Of a DNA stretch of 64,000 nucleotides, positions 10,124 through 18,586 are shown in pieces. The DNA is from CAVWZH01 sp963765285. GTDB lineage: Bacteria; Acidobacteriota; Terriglobia; Terriglobales; Acidobacteriaceae. The first letter of the stretch is position 1, and every line of letters begins with the position of its first letter. A program made the position numbers and the translations under genes. The stretch spans positions 620,001 through 684,000 of the forward strand of contig CAVXVR010000006.1 in the NCBI GenBank assembly GCA_963765285.1, given 5' to 3'. The notes beneath the pieces were generated by a model, which was not told the origin of the DNA, did not search any database, and saw only the letters and a list, made by a program, of their open reading frames with translations.

Positions 10124-11785
10124 GTGAACGCTGATCTTTGTCTGCTCCGGCAATTGGGAACGGCGTTGGAGGTTCCTGGGCCGGATGGTTTCGCGTCCGA
10201 CGAAACCATACGCGAGCTGATGATCCAGGGCTTGTTGAAGGTGCGAAACAAGACCCGGGGGCTGGTTTTGTTGCAGCCGAACCGGGCGCAACGCGCATTT
10301 GCGCGAGACTGCAGCAAGCGAAATATCGTGCTGAAAGCACGCCAGCTCGGGATGACGACGTACATCGCGGCGCGATTTTTTGTTCAGACCATCACGCAAC
10401 CGGGAACGCTGAGCGTGCAGGTGGCGCACACGCAGGAGTCAGCGGAAGAGATTTTCAAGATCGTGCGTCGCTTCTGGGAGAACCTGCCCGAAACGATGCA
10501 GAAGGGCGCGCTGGTGACCTCCCGCGCGAACATCCGTCAACTCGTCTTCCCGCGGCTGGACAGTGAATACCGCGTGGCGACAGCGGCGGACCCGAACGCG
10601 GGCCGCGGGATGACCATCCACAATTTGCATTGCTCGGAGGTCGCCCGCTGGCCGCGCGATGGAGCAGAAGTCCTGGCTTCGCTGCGCGCCGCGGTCCCCG
10701 GGGACGGTGAGATTGTGCTGGAATCCACCCCCAACGGAGCAGGCGGCGTTTTTTACGATGAGTGGCAGCGAGCCGAGGAGACGGGATACACAAAACACTT
10801 TTTCCCGTGGTGGTATGAACCGGAATACCGGGTCGAGAATGTCGCGGCGACTCCGCTGACCGATGAGGAGCGAAAGCTTGCGGAGCGCGCCGCCCTGAGT
10901 GAAGCACAGATCGCATGGCGGCGTGCCAACCGGTCACAACTGCGTGGCTTGGCGGCGCAGGAATTCGCGGAAGATCCGAGTTCGTGCTTTCTTGCTTCGG
11001 GCGAATGTGTTTTTGAGTTGGAGGCGATTGAGCGAGCTTTGACGCAATCGGCCGAGCCGGTTGAGAAGCACGACAACGGACGGCTGCAAATTTGGTTTCC
11101 TGCGCAGAAAGGGCGAAGGTACATCGTCGGCGTGGATCCGGCGGGCGGCGGGGCCGAAGGAGACTATGCCTGCGCACAGGTGATCGAACGGCAAACGGGA
11201 ATGCAGTGCGCGGAAGTGCATGGACACTTTCCGCCTCGGGATCTGGCTTTGCGATTGATTGACCTGAGTAACACCTACGATCGCGCCCTGCTCGTAGTGG
11301 AACGGAACAATCACGGACATGGGGTGTTGGCCCACTTGCGCGCGCAAGGGTGCCTGGCCGTGTATCGCGAGGGCGGGCAGGATGGCTGGCTGACTTCGGC
11401 GGTGAGCCGCCCGGCGATGTTGGAGAATCTGGCTGCAGTGTTAGCGACGGAACCAGAATTGTTTCAGAGTCCGCGACTGCTTAACGAATTTCGGACATTT
11501 ATACGGCATCCGGACGGAAGTTCAGCGGCCGCAGGAGGGACGCACGACGACTGCGTGATGGCAATGGCTATCGCGCTGTCGGCCCGGCAGGCACTGGCCG
11601 GGAGCTTTGGCCGGGGCGGACTCCAACTGGCGAGTTTGCCGCCCGGAACGGTGATGTTCATCCGTCACAGACACGGGGCTTGGAGGCAACCTAGAATGAC
11701 CACCCCCAGAGGAGCGGGTTGCCGAGCTTCGCTTGGGACGGACGAAGAGCGCCCGTCCCCACGCGGCCATCGGTGGTCCAGATAA
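10124..11785 (+). CDS. terL: phage terminase large subunit
   Basis: This 553-residue protein has the two-domain TerL layout. The ATPase has a deviant Walker A, KARQLGMTT, at residues 71-79 and a Walker B-like stretch LHCSEVARW followed by ESTPNGAGG. The RNase H-like nuclease begins near residue 333 with VGVDPAGGGAEGDY, which supplies metal-binding acidic residues. TerL cuts concatemeric DNA and drives it into the prohead through the portal. The GTG start directly abuts the preceding stop. No small terminase is recognisable nearby. The C-terminal 30 residues overlap the next gene and derive from a palindromic GGACGG..CCGTCC repeat, so the true end may be extended relative to the family. Confidence 0.9.
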   Translation: MNADLCLLRQLGTALEVPGPDGFASDETIRELMIQGLLKVRNKTRGLVLLQPNRAQRAFARDCSKRNIVLKARQLGMTTYIAARFFVQTITQPGTLSVQVAHTQESAEEIFKIVRRFWENLPETMQKGALVTSRANIRQLVFPRLDSEYRVATAADPNAGRGMTIHNLHCSEVARWPRDGAEVLASLRAAVPGDGEIVLESTPNGAGGVFYDEWQRAEETGYTKHFFPWWYEPEYRVENVAATPLTDEERKLAERAALSEAQIAWRRANRSQLRGLAAQEFAEDPSSCFLASGECVFELEAIERALTQSAEPVEKHDNGRLQIWFPAQKGRRYIVGVDPAGGGAEGDYACAQVIERQTGMQCAEVHGHFPPRDLALRLIDLSNTYDRALLVVERNNHGHGVLAHLRAQGCLAVYREGGQDGWLTSAVSRPAMLENLAAVLATEPELFQSPRLLNEFRTFIRHPDGSSAAAGGTHDDCVMAMAIALSARQALAGSFGRGGLQLASLPPGTVMFIRHRHGAWRQPRMTTPRGAGCRASLGTDEERPSPRGHRWSR

Positions 11786-12591
11786 CTTTGCCGGTGGTTG
11801 CGGTCCAACACGTGCGGCGAATGCGAGGCGGAGCACAGGGACACCTGATGCGCTGCTCGGACGGAAACTTTTACGTCGTGAAGTTTCGCAACAATCCGCA
11901 GCATCTGCGCGTGCTGGCCAATGAGCTGCTGGCGACGCGCCTGGCGGAGGAGGCCGATTTGCCGGTGGCTGCGGCCGAGGTGGTCGAGGTCGGGGACTGG
12001 CTGGTCGAACATACTCCGGAGTTGAACATTCAGCTCGCGGGGAATGCGATCCCCTGCCAGCCGGGATTGCAATTCGGATCGCGCTACGTGGTGAGCCCTC
12101 TGGAGGGGCAGGTTTTCGATTACTTGCCGATGGAGATGTTAGGGCGGGTGCGGAATCTGGATGCGTTTGCCGGAATCCTCGCGATGGATAAGTGGACGGG
12201 CAACGCCAACGGGCGGCAGGCAGCGTTTTGGCGACGGATGCGCGAACGGAAATATACGGCCTCGTTCATCGATCAGGGATATTGCTTCAATGCGGGCGAG
12301 TGGACGTTTCCGGATTATCCGCTGCGCGGCGTCTATGCGCGAAACGAAGTGTATGAAGGCGTGCGCGGGTGGGAGACGTTTGAACCGTGGCTGTCGCGAA
12401 TCGAAAAGATGGACGAAGAGACAGTTTGGAGGGCTGCCGGCGAAATTCCTCCGGAATGGTATTGCGGCGAGTGGGATGCGCTGGAGAAATTGGTGCGGCA
12501 GTTGATCGAGCGCCGGGCGCGGGTGCGGGAATTGATTGCGGGATTTCGGGCGTCGGTTAGGCAGCCGTTTCCTAATTGGATGGAACAATAA
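11719..12591 (+). CDS. HipA-like kinase-fold protein
   Basis: The product resembles the short HipA-like kinase family (HipA_2). It has GGAQGHLMRCSDGNFYVVKF (glycine-rich loop and Lys), an LLATRLAEEADLPV helix, a DKWTGNANGRQ catalytic-loop-like segment and a FIDQGYCFN metal-loop-like segment. The open frame begins at TTG 11719, preceded by AGGAG, and overlaps terL. However, the first about 18 residues derive from a palindromic repeat, so the GTG at 11774 is a credible alternative start. HipA kinases phosphorylate glutamyl-tRNA synthetase; the target of this short family is not known to me. It is followed by a DUF3037 gene, a frequent partner, inside a phage structural operon. The family call is fairly secure; the function is inferred. 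Confidence 0.65.
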   Translation: MPSFAWDGRRAPVPTRPSVVQITLPVVAVQHVRRMRGGAQGHLMRCSDGNFYVVKFRNNPQHLRVLANELLATRLAEEADLPVAAAEVVEVGDWLVEHTPELNIQLAGNAIPCQPGLQFGSRYVVSPLEGQVFDYLPMEMLGRVRNLDAFAGILAMDKWTGNANGRQAAFWRRMRERKYTASFIDQGYCFNAGEWTFPDYPLRGVYARNEVYEGVRGWETFEPWLSRIEKMDEETVWRAAGEIPPEWYCGEWDALEKLVRQLIERRARVRELIAGFRASVRQPFPNWMEQ

Positions 12592-12638
12592 AGAGGCAAC
12601 AACGCATCACCACTAAGGACACGAAGGCACACGAAGGA

Positions 12639-12668
12639 AAAGCTAAAGGCTAAGAGCTAACAGCTAAT
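12639..12668 (+). repeat. word-repeat spacer, type B (copy 2)
   Basis: AGCTAAAGGCTAAGAGCTAA words run up to the start of the DUF3037 gene. They are preceded by an ACGAAGGCACACGAAGG stretch resembling another common low-complexity intergenic motif. Confidence 0.6.
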
Positions 12669-13479
12669 GGCTGAATTACGACATCTCGAATTCTTTTTGC
12701 TGCGGTATGTGCCGGACGCAGTGAAGGAGGAGTTCGCCAATATCGGCCTGCTCATGTTTGAGCCCGGAGCGAACGGTGCGGGATTCGCAGAGGTGCGCTT
12801 CAGACGGGATTGGCGGCGAGTGCGGTGCGTGGATCCACAGGCGGATATTGAGATGCTCGAGGCTTTGGAGCGTGACATCCAAGAGCAGTTGAGGAACACA
12901 CGGGACCGGGCTTTGTTTCTGAAGAGAATGGAAGATTCGTTTTCCAACGTAATTCAGCTTTCTTCGGCGAAAGCCTGCCTGACGGAAAATCCGGTGAAGG
13001 AACTGGCGACGCTGGCTTCGTTTTACCTTGAAACTGTCACGCCGCAGAAAAAGCATGTGCGCACTGGCCGGTCGAGAATCCTGGACCAGATGCGGCAGTC
13101 GTTTGAACAGGCTGGCGTGTGGAGATTTCTGATGAATGGCGTTCCGGTGTCGCCTTACACGAAGCCAGGCGATCCGATGAAGTTTGATTTCGGATATCGA
13201 GTAGGAGACGAGATTAAGTTGTTTCACGCAGTTTCGCTGCGATCCAGCGTAGAGCATGCTGTGATGTTGGCGTCAAGGTATCCGAAGATTGCAGAGGGAA
13301 TGACGCGGCTGACCAGGGCCCAGCCTTGGTTGACCGCGGTGGTCGAGGATGATTTGGACCGCAGGCAGGAAGAACTACAATTCGCTTTGGGAGCGCTGGA
13401 AGAGAGTACGATTCGAGTTGCTACAGTGGAGCAACTTCCCGCGCTGGCAGACGTGGCGCGAAGGGAATTAAAGGTCTGA
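12667..13479 (+). CDS. DUF3037 family protein
   Basis: This 270-residue protein has an N-terminal region matching the DUF3037 pattern (RHLEFFLLRYVPDAVKEEF, then NIGLLMFEP and the RFRRDWRRVRC stretch). The family has no established activity. Its genes are often next to a HipA-like kinase gene, as here, so the two probably act together. No membrane segment or signal peptide is seen. The ATG at 12667 lies at the end of the word-repeat spacer with no strong ribosome site. The stop overlaps the start of the next gene (TGATGG), so translation is probably coupled. Confidence 0.7.
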   Translation: MAELRHLEFFLLRYVPDAVKEEFANIGLLMFEPGANGAGFAEVRFRRDWRRVRCVDPQADIEMLEALERDIQEQLRNTRDRALFLKRMEDSFSNVIQLSSAKACLTENPVKELATLASFYLETVTPQKKHVRTGRSRILDQMRQSFEQAGVWRFLMNGVPVSPYTKPGDPMKFDFGYRVGDEIKLFHAVSLRSSVEHAVMLASRYPKIAEGMTRLTRAQPWLTAVVEDDLDRRQEELQFALGALEESTIRVATVEQLPALADVARRELKV

Positions 13480-13838
13480 TGGTAGTCGCAAATGCTCTCA
13501 CCACGATTCTCATCCTTTGCGTGATACCGGCCTTAGCTTACAGCTGGTGGTTCTGCACGAAGGAGATGAAACGTGAGCCCGGCAGATGGCGCAACAGGAT
13601 CACGCTGGCTTCGCTTGCGCTAGTTTCACTCGCAATTTTACTGTGGCCGGTTATGGCCGCGTTTATTCCCAGAAACGAGCAGTTATGGCAATATGCCGAA
13701 GCGTGGCAGAGAGTGATTCTTCGGATTTGCACTGCAGCGTTGATTCTGAGTTTGGCAGGGAGGCCCCGCCTCATTTTGCCGATTGTAGTTGCATGCTTGG
13801 GGACGACTCTTTTTTGGCTCGTTAGTACGGCGCCTTAG
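13479..13838 (+). CDS. small four-helix membrane protein
   Basis: This 119-residue protein starts inside the stop of the DUF3037 gene. Four hydrophobic segments are visible (residues about 4-23, 41-62, 79-96 and 99-117) separated by short charged loops (KEMKREPGRWRNR). It is not recognised as a known family. The tight coupling to the HipA-like/DUF3037 pair suggests a third component of the same unit; a holin-like role is an alternative but is not supported by size or position. Confidence 0.5.
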   Translation: MVVANALTTILILCVIPALAYSWWFCTKEMKREPGRWRNRITLASLALVSLAILLWPVMAAFIPRNEQLWQYAEAWQRVILRICTAALILSLAGRPRLILPIVVACLGTTLFWLVSTAP

Positions 13839-13907
13839 ATACGCATTTATTAAGCATCTTATGATCTGAACGCGGGCGAGGACGCTCGCGCCACACAAGA
13901 AAAAATC

Positions 13908-15116
13908 ATGAACATATCATCGAAGTTGCGCGGCGCAATGCGCCGGATCGCGGAAGTGTCGTTAGGCGCCAAAGGCTTGGAGGGTAAGAGACTGACTATA
14001 CCCTTGCCTTCCATCCTTAACACCTACGGGCCACGGCCCGACGCATACCCAAAACCGTCACCAGCAAACTTGCGCCGGTTTGCCGAGACCCCGGTGGCGC
14101 GGAGGGCGATCAACGCGATCAAAGACCAGATCGCGGGGATGCGCTGGCGCATCCAGCCACGGCCGGGCCGCGGGCCGGAGGTGGCCGATGCTCAGGCGCG
14201 AATGCAAGTCCTCACGCAGAACTTTGACAATCCCAATCCGGACGATTCATTTCGTTCACTCGCCGAGCAGGTGTTGGAAGATGTGATTGTCGGCGGCTTT
14301 GGGGCGATTGAAGTCGAGGACACAGGCGATCCAGAGCATCCGCTTGTGCTTTGGCCGGTGGACGGAGCCACCATTCGCATCCGCAGCGATTGGGACGGAA
14401 ATCCTACGTCAATTCGTTATGTCCAGGTGACGAATCGCAACGGAGCGGAGTCGCAGGTCAAGCTGCAGGATGATGAGCTGATCTACATCCGGCTGAATCC
14501 GCGCACACACACGCCGTTCGGCCTGGGACGGCTGGAAGTCGCATTCGAAACGGTGAACGCGTTTCTTGGCGCGCATCGCTATGCGGCGCGGCTGGCGTCG
14601 AACTCTGTCGTGGAGTACGCGCTCTGGCTGCAGGGTCTGACCGCCGATCATCACGAACGACTGATTCGCTGGTGGCAGGACGAGATCGAGGGCACGGGAC
14701 GAGTGCCGATCCTCTCTTTCGAAAACAAGCCGGAAGTGTTGCGTTTTGGCGGGGGCACGGACGCGGATCTACGGTTGCAGTGGCAGGAGTTTCTGTTGCG
14801 CGTGATCGCCGATGCCTTTGATTTGCCGGCGCAGGCGCTCGGCATCGAACGCGACGTAAATCGCTCGACCGCGGCAGAAATGACGGACCAGGCATTCCGC
14901 CAGGCGATCGTTCCGACAGCGCGTTTGTTGGCCGAGTATCTGACGCGCGACGCCATCTGCAAGAAGCTGGGCTGGGACGATCTCGAGTTCGTTTTCACCG
15001 ATGTGGATTCGGCGGGCGATGAACTCGAGCAGGCACAGATTCAGCAGATTCTCATCCAGACAGGCGTGCTGACGGTGAACGAAGTTCGAAGGATGCGCGG
15101 GCTGCCACCGGTCTGA
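13908..15116 (+). CDS. phage portal protein
   Basis: This 402-residue protein has portal features: an N-terminal NLRRFAETPVARRAINAIKD stretch, IAGMRWRIQP, a QVLEDVIVGGFGAIEV core, LNPRTHTPFGLGRLE, and a C-terminal ADAFDLPAQALGIERDVNR plus EQAQIQQILIQTGVLTVNE. Portal proteins form the dodecameric ring at the unique prohead vertex through which terminase pumps DNA. It lies upstream of the protease and capsid genes in the standard head order, though separated from terL by the HipA-like unit. The start ATG at 13908 gives full-length similarity at the N-terminus. Confidence 0.85.
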   Translation: MNISSKLRGAMRRIAEVSLGAKGLEGKRLTIPLPSILNTYGPRPDAYPKPSPANLRRFAETPVARRAINAIKDQIAGMRWRIQPRPGRGPEVADAQARMQVLTQNFDNPNPDDSFRSLAEQVLEDVIVGGFGAIEVEDTGDPEHPLVLWPVDGATIRIRSDWDGNPTSIRYVQVTNRNGAESQVKLQDDELIYIRLNPRTHTPFGLGRLEVAFETVNAFLGAHRYAARLASNSVVEYALWLQGLTADHHERLIRWWQDEIEGTGRVPILSFENKPEVLRFGGGTDADLRLQWQEFLLRVIADAFDLPAQALGIERDVNRSTAAEMTDQAFRQAIVPTARLLAEYLTRDAICKKLGWDDLEFVFTDVDSAGDELEQAQIQQILIQTGVLTVNEVRRMRGLPPV

Positions 15117-15171
15117 CGCCACGCACCCTCTTTCTCGAGAGTAAGGCGACGCTAAAAACGCATGTTCAACA

Positions 15172-15207
15172 TCAGTTCTCAGTTCCTGGTTCTCAGTTCT
15201 CAGTTTC
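15172..15207 (+). repeat. word-repeat spacer, type A (copy 4)
   Basis: CAGTTCTCAGTTCCTGG and TTCTCAGTTCTCAG words lie between portal and protease genes. An open frame reads through them from 15162, but the gene start with a ribosome site lies downstream. Confidence 0.7.
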
Positions 15208-15227
15208 TTGTCTCAAAAGGATGGGCA

Positions 15228-15746
15228 ATGGCAACAATTGATTTGGAGTCGATGGCGATTGAGATGCCGCGCGTGCCGGGGCATCCCAATCGCGAAGCGT
15301 TTCGTGGCGTGCTCACCTTGGTGGATGTACTTTCCGACCGGCCGCCGGCGGGCGCGCGGGGACATCGAGTCGTGCTGACACGCTCTGCGGCCGAGGCTGC
15401 ACTGCCGTCATTGCTAGGTATGGGTCTCGACTACCATCCCACGCTCGACCGCCATGATACGCGGCGCAAAGTCGGCGTCATCGTGCGGGCGGAGATCCTG
15501 GGACGCAAGCTGGAGCTGGGTGGATATTTGTTCGCCAAGGACTTTCCCGAGATTGTGCAGGAAATCGGCCGGAACAGCCTCGCGGCATCTCACCCAAATC
15601 TGGGCATGTCGTACGAGATCGCCGATGCGCGGGTTGCCGACTTGCGCAGCAAAATATGGACGTTGACCCACGTGACATTTACCGGAGCGGCAATTTTGCG
15701 GCGCGACAAAGCCGCCTATCAGAATACTTGGATTGAGCTGGGCTGA
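15228..15746 (+). CDS. prohead protease-like protein
   Basis: The start at 15228 (after AAAAGGATGGGCA) is preferred over an in-frame upstream ATG, whose first 22 codons would only translate the word-repeat spacer. The 172-residue product has GLDYHPTLDRHD, KVGVIVRAEI, GGYLFAKDFPEIV and NLGMSYEIADA, which resemble the prohead protease family. The His of YHP and the Ser of GMSYE are candidate catalytic residues. Its position between portal and a coiled-coil/capsid pair fits. It would process scaffold and capsid precursors during head maturation. The fold assignment is by motif and context only. Confidence 0.65.
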   Translation: MATIDLESMAIEMPRVPGHPNREAFRGVLTLVDVLSDRPPAGARGHRVVLTRSAAEAALPSLLGMGLDYHPTLDRHDTRRKVGVIVRAEILGRKLELGGYLFAKDFPEIVQEIGRNSLAASHPNLGMSYEIADARVADLRSKIWTLTHVTFTGAAILRRDKAAYQNTWIELG

Positions 15747-15786
15747 ACAACGCACGAAACATCAACACAATTCAGAAGGAGCAATC

Positions 15787-16218
15787 ATGAACGAGGAGAT
15801 GACGCAACAACTGGCGGCGACGGCGGATCGACTGGCCAACGCCGCAGAGGCGCTTGATCGGGTTCTGGGCAAACTGGACGCTCAACAAGAGGCGCTGAAC
15901 GCAAAGGTAGACCGGATTGTCGCGGCTGTGGAGGAAGGCCAGGGCGGAGCGGAAGGCCACGGCCTCGACGAAACCGGAGACGCCCAATGGAAAGAACGAG
16001 TGGCGGAACTGGAAAAATCGAACCATGAACTGAAAGCGCAGGCCGCCCGGTTGGCTCGGAAAACTCTGTCGCCAACAGTGAACGCGCTGCTGGGCAAGGA
16101 AATCGATTCCGGTGACAAGCTTGACGTCGCGGTTCTGGACAAAGTGCTCCAACCGCTGAGCGTGGAGCAACGCATCGCCGTAAAAGCGGAAATGGCGCGG
16201 GCGGGAATGATCGGGTAA
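15787..16218 (+). CDS. coiled-coil protein, possible capsid scaffold
   Basis: ATG 15787 has AAGGAG eight bases upstream. The 143-residue product is strongly helical with heptad-like coiled coil (residues about 5-45 and 68-92: AATADRLANAAEALDRV, RVAELEKSNHELKAQ). Its C-terminus (TVNALLGKEIDSGDKLD, LSVEQRIAVKAEMARAG) resembles small phage helical proteins. It sits directly before the major capsid gene and after the protease, the usual place of a scaffolding protein. No sequence family was recognised; scaffold is an inference from position and coiled coil. Confidence 0.55.
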   Translation: MNEEMTQQLAATADRLANAAEALDRVLGKLDAQQEALNAKVDRIVAAVEEGQGGAEGHGLDETGDAQWKERVAELEKSNHELKAQAARLARKTLSPTVNALLGKEIDSGDKLDVAVLDKVLQPLSVEQRIAVKAEMARAGMIG

Positions 16219-16239
16219 AGGCCTTTTTTCGCTCAACAA

Positions 16240-16268
16240 TTCAGTTTTCAGTTCGGTTCCCAGTTTCG
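16240..16268 (+). repeat. word-repeat spacer, type A (copy 5)
   Basis: TCAGTTTTCAGTTCGGTTCC and CAGTTTCGG words lie upstream of the terminator-like hairpin before the capsid gene. Confidence 0.5.
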
Positions 16269-16275
16269 GACGAAG

Positions 16276-16301
16276 GGCGCGACCCCGGTCGCGCCTTTTT
16301 G
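16276..16301 (+). terminator. rho-independent terminator or attenuator before the capsid gene
   Basis: GGCGCGACC at 16276-16284 pairs perfectly with GGTCGCGCC at 16287-16295 and is followed by TTTTTG. It lies between the coiled-coil gene and the major capsid gene, 64 bases before the capsid ATG. Confidence 0.75.
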
Positions 16302-16364
16302 TTTCTGCCGAACCGGCCAACAAGTTCACACCAATCGCAAGCAAATCATTTTTCAGGAGAAGAC

Positions 16365-17336
16365 ATGAAAGCACAATTCATCGATCTGCACGCGGCCGCG
16401 GACTTTCTGGGGCCGGGCGCGATCGAGGTCAATCGCTACCAGACAGAGATTTTCGACATCGTGCGGCGGCGCGGCGTGTTCGGGCAAAGGATCAAGCAGG
16501 TGCCTGCAACCGGGCATCCGTCACGATTCTTTGAACAGACCGCAATCGTTTCGCCGAGCGCGGCCACCGCCTTTGTGGATCCGCGCAACATTGTGGCTAC
16601 GGTGGGAAGTCCGACACGGGTAGAGCGCAGCGTTCCGCTGAAAGCGCTGGTCTCCCAGATCAACTACAACCTGTTCGATCTGGAAGTTGGGGCGCAGCAA
16701 AGTCAGTTTGCTTTTCTGCAAGCCAAGGACCTGGCCGATTCGGTCGACGGACTGATGCGCACTCATGACGTGGCGCTGTGGAACGGCAACGACACGTCGC
16801 TGAGCGCGCCGACCACAACGCAGTATTTCGGAGCGATCGGACAGATCGAGGCCGGCGGCAACACCACCACGATCGGCACAACAGCCAGCATCGTGGACGG
16901 CATCAAGGGCGTAGTGGCGCAAATGGTTTCCAACTCTTCGTATGAAGTGCGGCCCACGGCCATTTACGCCAACCCGGTCCTGCTCGATCTGATCGACCGG
17001 GAAATGAAAGCGGAATTCAACGTTGTGCTCTCGACCACTGAGATCACGGCTGGGCTGCGGGTGAAAACGCTTTCCACTCAGGCCGGAGACCTGCCGCTCA
17101 TTCCCGAATGGTCGCTGGGATACACGGGAACACCCGGCAGCGGAACGGCGGTACTTCCCTGCTACATCGTGACCGAAGACCTGATTGAGTACCACTGGCT
17201 CACGGATGCGAATCCGCGGGCTTTTCAATTGGGCCTGCTCGGTTCGCTGGCTACACAAATGGTAGTGGCGAAGTTCGGTGCGGTAGTGGTGAAAGGCGCG
17301 GCTTACGCGCATTACGAAGTGAAGGTCGATCGGTAG
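16365..17336 (+). CDS. major capsid protein
   Basis: ATG 16365 follows TCAGGAGAAGAC, a good ribosome site. The 323-residue product matches phage major capsid proteins of the HK97-fold type. It has an N-terminal helical arm (EVNRYQTEIFDIVRRR), a GHPSRFFEQT stretch, RSVPLKALVSQINYNLFDLEVG, a central domain with TIYANP-like and LDLIDREM segments, and a C-terminal region ending in VAKFGAVVVKGAAYAHYEV. It forms the icosahedral shell and is the most abundant structural protein. A strong hairpin terminator upstream suggests it is transcribed or controlled separately from the preceding genes. Fold assignment is by motif and gene order. Confidence 0.8.
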   Translation: MKAQFIDLHAAADFLGPGAIEVNRYQTEIFDIVRRRGVFGQRIKQVPATGHPSRFFEQTAIVSPSAATAFVDPRNIVATVGSPTRVERSVPLKALVSQINYNLFDLEVGAQQSQFAFLQAKDLADSVDGLMRTHDVALWNGNDTSLSAPTTTQYFGAIGQIEAGGNTTTIGTTASIVDGIKGVVAQMVSNSSYEVRPTAIYANPVLLDLIDREMKAEFNVVLSTTEITAGLRVKTLSTQAGDLPLIPEWSLGYTGTPGSGTAVLPCYIVTEDLIEYHWLTDANPRAFQLGLLGSLATQMVVAKFGAVVVKGAAYAHYEVKVDR

Positions 17337-17338
17337 AA

Positions 17339-17420
17339 ACAGTTGCCAGTGGTCAGTGGCCAGTTGCCAGTCTTAACTAGACAGGTCAACTGACAACTGG
17401 CCACTGATCACTGACCACTG
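17339..17420 (+). repeat. long imperfect inverted repeat built of CAGTGG words (type C)
   Basis: CAGTTGCCAGTGGTCAGTGG-type words on the left are matched on the right by CAACTGGCCACTGATCACTG-type words, with TAACTAGACAGG in the middle. Together they can form a long stem-loop between the capsid and connector genes. Confidence 0.65.
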
Positions 17421-17436
17421 AACTTTGAGAACTCTT

Positions 17437-18063
17437 ATGAATTATCTCGATCCATCGGAATATCAGACGTACGGGTTGGACCCGGCCACGCCACAGAACT
17501 GGGTGGTAACTGCATCGACAGTAATCGATGCATACTGCCGCCGAGCGACCCTGGGTGTGGCCCAGTACGAGGAGCGGCTGCGCATCCAGGCGGGTCGCAA
17601 CACGGTGCGGATGACGTATCTGCCGCTGACGGCGGTGTCTCCTGCGGTGACGCCGATTGTTTCGGCACGGGGACGATACGCCATCCCGCGCCGGGGCGAA
17701 TGGCCTTTTGACGACATCAGCTCCGACGTTGCTTTGATGTTCGGGCTACCGGGAACGTGGAACGCGATCGATCCCGCGGGCATTGACGTGTACATCCAAA
17801 CCGGGGAACTCACGCTGCCGGTGAATGCGGTCGGGCTCGGGTACAGCGAAATCGATGTGGTCTATAACGCCGGGCTGGCGGTGATTCCAGACGTGGTGAA
17901 AGTTGCGTGCGCGCAGATTGTGCGTAACGTGCAATCCACACCAGCGCTCAACGTTAAGACGGGCAGGGTTGACCGCATGCGTCTGGACTATTTTTCGAAC
18001 AGCCTGGTCGACCAGACTGTCAGTTCTTTGCTGGCGCCCTACGTGGCGCAGAAGGTGGGCTGA
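17437..18063 (+). CDS. head-tail connector protein (gp6-like)
   Basis: ATG 17437 is preferred to an in-frame TTG at 17425. The 208-residue product begins DPSEYQTYGLDPATP and has VVTASTVIDAYCRRATLG, TVRMTYLPL and a C-terminal VIPDVVKVACAQIVRNVQ helix. These are typical of the small helical adaptor proteins that dock under the portal. It is the first gene after the capsid, the standard connector position. Together with the next two genes it would build the neck of the particle. Sequence identity to a named family is only partly recognisable. Confidence 0.6.
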   Translation: MNYLDPSEYQTYGLDPATPQNWVVTASTVIDAYCRRATLGVAQYEERLRIQAGRNTVRMTYLPLTAVSPAVTPIVSARGRYAIPRRGEWPFDDISSDVALMFGLPGTWNAIDPAGIDVYIQTGELTLPVNAVGLGYSEIDVVYNAGLAVIPDVVKVACAQIVRNVQSTPALNVKTGRVDRMRLDYFSNSLVDQTVSSLLAPYVAQKVG

Positions 18064-18065
18064 CC

Positions 18066-18479
18066 ATGCCGGGAGGAAGTGGAATATTCGGCATGGCCGT
18101 CGCGAGAGCAACGGAAGCCATGTTGCGGGCGCTAGGCGGAGCGGAAATCAGCCTGGTGTTTCCTTTATTACAAATGCCGAGCGACCCCAGCGGAGAACTC
18201 GGACTCATGGATCCCGGTGTTGAAGAAGTGAAGTTGTGCCCAGTGATCGCCCGTGAGCTCGCAACTCCAGGATCCGGGCCGAGAAGAAGACTCGAGTTTA
18301 CGGTTCCCGCCACGACAGTGCAGGCGGAAGTCGTTGAACGAAATGTCGCGACGGCCGACGCCTTATTCGATGGAGCTTTGGGTGTGATGTATGCCGGAGA
18401 CCTGCTTCACATCGAGAGCGTGACTCCGGAGTATTTCGCCGGAACTCCGTATCTGTACAGAGTGGTGGCGGTGGAATGA
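18066..18479 (+). CDS. putative head-closure / neck protein
   Basis: This 137-residue protein starts two bases after the connector stop (TGACCATG), indicating an operon. No specific family was recognised. The beta-rich C-terminal part (QAEVVERNVATADALF, GDLLHIESVTPEYFAGTP, YRVVAVE) resembles small head-closure proteins that follow the connector gene in many siphophage clusters. No membrane segment or catalytic motif is seen. The role is inferred from position only. Confidence 0.45.
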   Translation: MPGGSGIFGMAVARATEAMLRALGGAEISLVFPLLQMPSDPSGELGLMDPGVEEVKLCPVIARELATPGSGPRRRLEFTVPATTVQAEVVERNVATADALFDGALGVMYAGDLLHIESVTPEYFAGTPYLYRVVAVE

Positions 18480-18489
18480 GCTACCAGCT

Positions 18490-18533
18490 GTCAGCTTTTG
18501 GCTTTTGGCTTTTGGCTTTTGGCTTTTGGCTCG
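18490..18533 (+). repeat. word-repeat spacer, type B (copy 3)
   Basis: Five tandem GGCTTTTGGCTTTTGGC-type units follow CAGCTGTCAGC. They form the left arm of an inverted pair with 18587-18640. Confidence 0.75.
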
Positions 18534-18586
18534 GAGACGAAAGCATCGAATGCAAAGCGTGACCGATTTCCAAGCGACAAAGATGT

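Noticed and set aside
15162..15227. Upstream in-frame start for the prohead protease
   Set aside because: The added 22 residues only translate the word-repeat spacer, while ATG 15228 has a good ribosome site.
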